A stretch of DNA of 64,000 nucleotides from Mermis nigrescens (taxonomy: Eukaryota; Nematoda; Enoplea; Mermithida; Mermithidae), in NCBI GenBank assembly GCA_036768485.1, contig JAVLUZ010000145.1, positions 14,594,304 through 14,658,303 of the forward strand, written 5' to 3'. Position numbers and translations under genes: made by a program. Positions 59,046 to 64,000 of this stretch are shown piece after piece (positions within the stretch are counted from its first letter, which is position 1; the number at the start of each line of letters is the position of its first letter). A model generated the notes under the pieces. That model made no database searches. It was not told where the DNA came from and saw nothing but the letters and a program-made list of their open reading frames with translations.

Positions 59046-59697
59046 CTCACAAGAGGGAATAGTGTTAGATTCAATAATTAAAGTCAGAAAAATCATTTCA
59101 TGAGGTTAATTTAAGTCTTTTCTAATTTTTTTCTTGTTAACATATTTGTCTTGATGCGCTATGTCAGTCACATGTAGTGGGCGGACCGGCTGTGAGGTAA
59201 AATTCTTAAATCTACGATCAGTAGATTTAAACCAATTTTATCTTGTTGAATAAATCCGAAAATTGAAAGGTTGATTAATAACTAATATTAAGTAAATAAG
59301 AAGAAACTATATTAAGGTTAAATCATTCTGATAGTTTTTGCCGTTGGTTCTTACGATAAAAACTATAATGGGTACAATTAGCTTCATTTATAAGACAAAA
59401 GGCGTCGCTTTTGAGGCAAAGATTCTGATGCTGCACTCATTGTCGGATTTAGAATATCTGGATACGAGGCAGAATTCAAGATTTTTCGAAAATGTTAACC
59501 TCAAAATTGGCTGTTTACGCGTAAAATTATTTTTCTTATTGTATCCCATTCTCTAGAATCATTTTCTATACAGAACTTTCGTTAAAAGTTTCAAGATTTC
59601 TAGAAATATTGCTTAGTTTGTCAACATGTCACTAAATAGCGTTCACCGCTAATATCTGACAGGAAATGAAAAAGAATAGGATGATCAACTGTAATCG

Positions 59698-59752
59698 AAA
59701 TCGCTGCAAACATTTTTATCACACATGGTGATAAAAATGTTTGCAGCGATTT
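59698..59752. repeat. Perfect hairpin, 24-base arms
   Basis: AATCGCTGCAAACATTTTTA + TCAC pairs exactly with GTGATAAAAATGTTTGCAGC + GATT, with a loop of 4 bases. It abuts the R1 copy at 59753. Confidence 0.95.
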
Positions 59753-60006
59753 ATGTAGGTGGGCGCCACCAAAGGCCTGGGGGTGCAACATTTTTTCAAA
59801 GGTCAAAAAATGGTCTTAAAAATGGTGGTGTGGCGAAAAAACACCATTTTTCAACGTTTCTCATCGATCACTATCCATTGGCATCAAAAAATTGCGAAAA
59901 AAAATTTTTCAGAAGTTCTATTCTGGAGGTATTCTGGTTTCTGGGGGTATTTTGATTTCTGGGGGTGCATTGCATACTCCCCAAACTCCCCACGCCCAGG
60001 TATGGT
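59753..60006 (+). mobile_element. R1 MITE copy
   Basis: GGTGGGCGCCACCAAAGG...CACGCCCAGGTATG with the typical internal GGTCTTAAAAATGGTGGT. No clean duplication at the left side, where the hairpin at 59698 stands. Confidence 0.7.
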
Positions 60007-60339
60007 CTAGATCCCCGAGAATCTGGTGGACTCTCTCAGAATCGATAGACCCCATATTTAAATTTTTACTGCTGTTTTTGGCGATTTCATCGCACCCTTT
60101 CGTAATTTTCCTTCTGCCCACCTAAAATTTTCATTCATTAAGTTTAATCCTAAAGCAACAATACATAATTTATATCTGGCGCAAGTCGCTAAAAAATTAG
60201 AATATTAAATTTTATCGGATTTTGTTTTATTTATCTATCTATACTTAGATAAATAAAATAAATAAATAAATAAAATAAATTGAATAAATAAATTCGCTCA
60301 AAATTGCTTGTATTGGAATTATATACCTATGAATGTAGA

Positions 60340-60650
60340 ACAAACGAATTTTTTCTGCGCTTGGGGGCGAATTAAATAATTTTCTGTTTTAGCTTTCTTT
60401 GCAGAACACAAAGATTAAATGGAAAGAGAAAAATTAAGAAATTGTTTGTCGATTGAATGATGCGGAATCAGTTGTGTCGATAGTTTAAACAATTGTTCGA
60501 AAACTATTTTTAAAATTTTTTCTCAACATTGTATGAAGCTCGCCGAGATAAGCTCAAAAATGCTCATATTTTTGCCTATATCTTAATGGTTCTCGAGGTA
60601 TTCGGCTTTTTGACCCCTTCCGAGATATAATCCTGGATACGGGCGTGGAT
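60340..60650 (-). mobile_element. R6 fragment
   Basis: TTGTCGATTGAATGATGCGG, TATTTTTGCCTATATCTTAA, end TCCTGGATACGGGC, as in the R6 copy at 23158-23746. An (AAAT)n-like tract precedes it at 60245-60295. Confidence 0.6.
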
Positions 60651-61134
60651 TTTAGTAATTATATGTCGCGCAAGGCGCCAAAAATCTTTGACCTTGTTAC
60701 CCTTCTACCCTCAATTTCGCGTCCATTTGGAGACAAGCAAAGCAGGAATTATATACGGCGCTGAACACCAGAAAATTTTGGAATGTTCACTTATTTAAGG
60801 TCAATTTTACAGCTTTCTGTATATGAGCAATGCAGAACATTTAAACTGCCGGAAATCATGTGAAAGAAGGAAATAGCATAATGCCTTTAAAAGTAAAAGA
60901 TCGAAAATGACTTTAAGAACTGTGTTTCAACTTGTGTTAACGTATTTTGTTACTTGCAGAGCTTTTCATATGATAAAACTATACGAGCAGTGAAAAGTAT
61001 AGCATCTTGAGCGCAATTAATAGCACTAAACAACTTATTTTTAGTCTGGATGCTTCAGAGGACTGATAAACAACGAACAGATTGAGCCGTTAATATTAAA
61101 TTTTCCAAAATTTCATTTTAAGCCTTGGCGCCTT

Positions 61135-61320
61135 GGTCAGTGATCAACTGGGTACCCGGGCTCGAACCGGGCCCGGCCGGTCAGGGCAGTCCCGGGCCTG
61201 GCTGAAAAGGCACCGGGCCCGGGCCAGTGATCGGACCGAGGGAACTTTTGACCCGCGGCTGAGGCTACTTAAAATCCTTGCCGAGGCCGGGGCCGAGGGT
61301 GATGCCGAGGGTCAAGCTTA
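61135..61320 (+). repeat. GC-rich terminal sequence of hAT-type family
   Basis: Two starts CAGTGATC(AACTGGG / GGACCGAGG) at 61139 and 61225 in GC-rich DNA (GGGCCCGGCC, GAGGCCGGGGCCGAGG). Same end motif as 58471 and 62391. Confidence 0.6.
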
Positions 61321-61332
61321 TATACCTATACC

Positions 61333-61772
61333 CAGTGTTTTTTTGTACAAGGCCCGTTTGTACATGTACAAAGATGGTCCCTAAAAGTCTTTGTACACTT
61401 TGTTCACACAAATTTTGGGTACTATAATATGGTACAGTAGCGATTTTAGTGTGGCAAAAACTGAGTTGTTTGACCTTTGGTAGTGTATTTTAGCTAATTT
61501 CTGGTTTTCTGAGGGCAAAAATCACTAATAATTGTCTCAAAATGGCGCCAAAAAATTTGACATTTTTCCTTTCAAAATGCAAATTCTGACATTATTCAAA
61601 TATATAAAACACACAATTACTCATTTCGGCGCGAAGCGCCGAAAATTTTTGCGAATTTCAAACCTTTTTTTGCAGTTTTTGTCTTCCCAAAACTCTTTGT
61701 ACATGTACAAATACGGTCCCCAAAAGTCTTTGAACATCGGGAAAAATCTTTGCCGAATACGAAAAAACACTG
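61333..61772 (+). mobile_element. R4 element, solo copy, 440 bp
   Basis: Ends CAGTGTTTTTTTGTACAAGG... and ...GAATACGAAAAAACACTG; flanks CCTATACC / CGTATATC match at 6 of 8. Contains TTTGTACATGTACAAA twice (61361, one variant at 61698) and GGCGCGAAGCGCC (61629). Shows R4 without the insert seen at 17880. Confidence 0.85.
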
Positions 61773-61895
61773 CGTATATCCATAAATAGTACTCTTAGAA
61801 TATTTTGGATGCACATGAGTTAGAGAATAATCGTAATGTTAAACATTTTATCGAACTAAAACAAATGTTTATTGCTGTTAGCCAGAATTCTTATT

Positions 61896-62141
61896 TCAAT
61901 CTGATGAAGCACTTAATTCATCATCAAAATCTAGATCATCTGAATCAGAGTCAGCCTCGTCTATTTCGCCTTGTTGTGCTATCGCGTCATCGTCGTCGTC
62001 ATCCTTTATCAGATTCTTTAAAGTCACATTGTTATAACCAACTGTTTTGATATTGTGATTTACAAAAAGGAGTTTTTGAACATTTGATGGTAGCAGACGG
62101 AGAGTAATATGACGGAAACTGCACTGTACTTTCCGATCCAT
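61896..62141 (-). pseudogene. hAT transposase C-terminus
   Basis: MDRKVQCSFRHITLRLLPSN then VQKLLFVNHNI, the hAT dimerisation end (RL.P.NV.KLLF.N.N), followed by an acidic tail (DDDDDD, DSDSDDLDFDDELSASSD) to stop. The upstream part runs into the foldback at 62143, so only the tail remains. Confidence 0.7.
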
Positions 62142-62142
62142 G

Positions 62143-62683
62143 TAGCGAGCATGAGACTTTAAACTTAGTCATCATATAAATATCAATTGGCACTCTGCTG
62201 TATGTAAGTTGGTGTAACTGGTATGCGCCTAAAACCGTTAGCAAAGCCATTAGGTAAAAAACAGCCTGTGTACTGCAGATGCATTCTAAATAGTTAACAT
62301 TCAAGGGATACATTAAACTTATTAAAATTTGATTTTAATCCTCTGCGCCTCGGCACTTTTCAGTTTCGCCCTCGGGGCTGAGGCCGAGGCCAGTGATCGG
62401 ACCGAGGCCTCGGCCTCGGCAAGCCTCGGCGTTTTTGGAGCTCCTCGGCGCCGAGGGCGAAGCTGAAAAGTACCGAGGCGCCGAGGGTTAAAATCAAATT
62501 GAATAAGTTTAATATATCCGTGGAATATTGACTATTTAGAATGCATCTGCAGTACACAGGCTATTTTTTACCTATAGACTTTTCTTATGGTTTTAGTCGC
62601 GTACCCAGTTACACCAAGTTACAGCAAAGTGCCAATGTATTATTCATGTGATGACTAAGTTTTAATTCTCATGCTCGCTAGGG
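62143..62683. repeat. Foldback with GC-rich core
   Basis: Arms 62143-62345 and 62485-62683 are diverged reverse complements (AGCGAGCATGAG / CTCATGCTCGCT; CTGCAGATGCATTCTAAATA / its complement). The core (62345-62485) is made of GCCTCGG repeats with CAGTGATCGGACCGAGGCC. Confidence 0.85.
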
Positions 62684-62879
62684 TTATTACCTCCCCCTCT
62701 CTCAGGGTACAAGACCCATATCACTGTCAGACGATTTTTGATGAAAACCTTTTGTATATTTTTGAACTTAATTTTTACTATGGCAAAAGTGCAGCTAACT
62801 ATTAGAATTTCACGTAGTGATACAGTATTTTTGAATGTAAGCAAGAGTAAATCGACAAACTATCACTATGAAACATGCA

Positions 62880-63260
62880 TGTAACAGCTCAAAATTTTTG
62901 ATAGGGGCTCCTCGGCATACATGTAACGGCTAGAAATTTTGGGTAGGGGTCCCTGGCCATTTTTAGAAGGAGGGGGATTAGCGACTCTAATTCTATGTCA
63001 AAAATGGCAAAAGCACCTAAAAATAGCCAACAAAGTGCAAATTTTCGCCAACAATGAGGAGAGTGGGTCGAAATTTTCTGATGTTGAAGGGAAGGGTGTG
63101 TGGGAGGACGTGAAACCCTGGGTGAGTGGAGAATTCCCCAAAGCCCCTCTGTTACACGTATGGTTTTCGGCCATTTTTATGGGAGAAGGGGTAAATGATC
63201 ACGAATTTTCAGCCGAAAATCGCAAAAACGCACCTAAAAATGGCCAATAAATGCAGGTTT
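62880..63260 (+). repeat. R7 repeats, two overlapping copies
   Basis: CATGTAACAGCTCAAAATTTT and CATGTAACGGCTAGAAATTTT starts (62878, 62920), then GGCCATTTTTAGAAGGAGGG and, further on, AAATGGCCAATAAATGCAGG. Confidence 0.6.
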
Positions 63261-63339
63261 TGCCAGAAATCGATTTCGGCTCGTGCATTTTTTTCAAGCC
63301 ATTTTTATACAATGTTAAAATACTTTCTTGGACAAAGTG

Positions 63340-64000
63340 ATATTAATTATATCGTTTTTCAGTATTTTTTAGGAAATTTCAAAAAATTTTCGGCACTTCG
63401 CGCAAAATCTCGCTAATATACTGTATTTAGATTGAAGCAGGGGAAATAAACACTCAAAAATCAATTTTCGTATAATCTAGGCATCTTTATGCAGATTTAA
63501 ATACCTTTTGTATCTATTCATACTGTTTTTAAGAATTTTATGCAAAATAAGTACCATTTAATAACTTTGCACTTTTTTGCCGTTCAAAGATAAAATTGAC
63601 TAATTTATCCCGATGTTGCATTGAATTTCTAAGCACAGTAGTGCTTATTTTAAGAACTAATAGGCATATTACAATATCTGTAATCACTGTTTTTTTTTGT
63701 ACGAGACAAAGATTTTGAGGCTCGTACAAAGATTTTCGGAGCCATCTTTGTACAATGTACAAAGACTTTTTGGGGCAAAGTAATTGTAATTTTAACGTTT
63801 TTTGGAGTATTTTTAAGCAAAATTTCTAAAAATTTTCGGCGCTTCGCGCCGAGTATCATAATTACATTCTATTTAGCTCCAGGCGCGAGCATTAAACACT
63901 CCAAAATCTATCTGTAAGCATCTTTGTACAGATTGAAGCATCTTTTACATCTATTTCCACTGTTTTATAAAGATTTTATGCAGAAAAAAGAACTATTAAA
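63340..64000 (-). repeat. Diverged R4-like pair at the window edge
   Basis: Two hairpin-motif blocks (63392 and 63835). Between them TTGTACAATGTACAAAGACT (63750) resembles the R4 palindrome. Similar text CACTCAAAATC / CACTCCAAAATC follows each block, so this may be an unequal tandem duplication. Confidence 0.45.

Overview
This is an AT-rich, repeat-packed piece of an invertebrate animal genome, probably an arthropod. The evidence for that is spliced GT-AG exons of a conserved kinase, very dense short DNA transposons, PHD-finger (CR1-like) non-LTR retroelements and a Polinton-like insertion. The species cannot be named from the sequence alone.

Region 1 (about 2466-27419, minus strand) is one host gene. 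I assembled an Aurora B-type mitotic kinase from ten exons. All splice junctions are GT-AG and in phase, and the exons sum to 933 bases (310 residues plus stop). Nine introns (0.5-6.1 kb) are filled with nested short terminal-inverted-repeat elements. I call the main families R1, R2, R4, R5, R6, R7 and R11; several have 8-base target duplications of the hAT type. There are also a tRNA-derived SINE and a perfect (TA)309 tract. The exons lie in short islands between transposons, in places only 24-27 bases away.

Region 2 (about 27.4-34.2 kb) holds the 5' flank of the kinase gene, remains of two non-LTR retroelements and a 2.2 kb inverted-repeat element that carries one of them.

Region 3 (about 34.2-53.1 kb) is a nest. 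A nearly full-length non-LTR retroelement (PHD-finger ORF1, AP-endonuclease/RT ORF2) was split by a 5.6 kb hAT-like element (8-base duplication) and by a 9.25 kb palindromic element. The palindrome has 6-base duplications and AGT-repeat termini, the hallmarks of Polinton/Maverick integration. It is two near-identical 4.6 kb arms around a 77-base spacer. Each arm carries a tandem PC4-like protein gene and a C2H2/acidic protein gene, and I see no polymerase, integrase or capsid gene. This is the best candidate for something undescribed.

Region 4 (about 53.1-64 kb) is a transposon field: long foldback elements, a 2 kb element with tRNA-like sequence, GC-rich-ended hAT relics with decayed transposase C-termini, and more R1/R4/R7 copies.

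Sequence-level facts (matching ends, duplications, open frames, splice sites) were read by eye. Family names for the short elements are my own labels, and superfamily assignments from end sequence and duplication length are inference.
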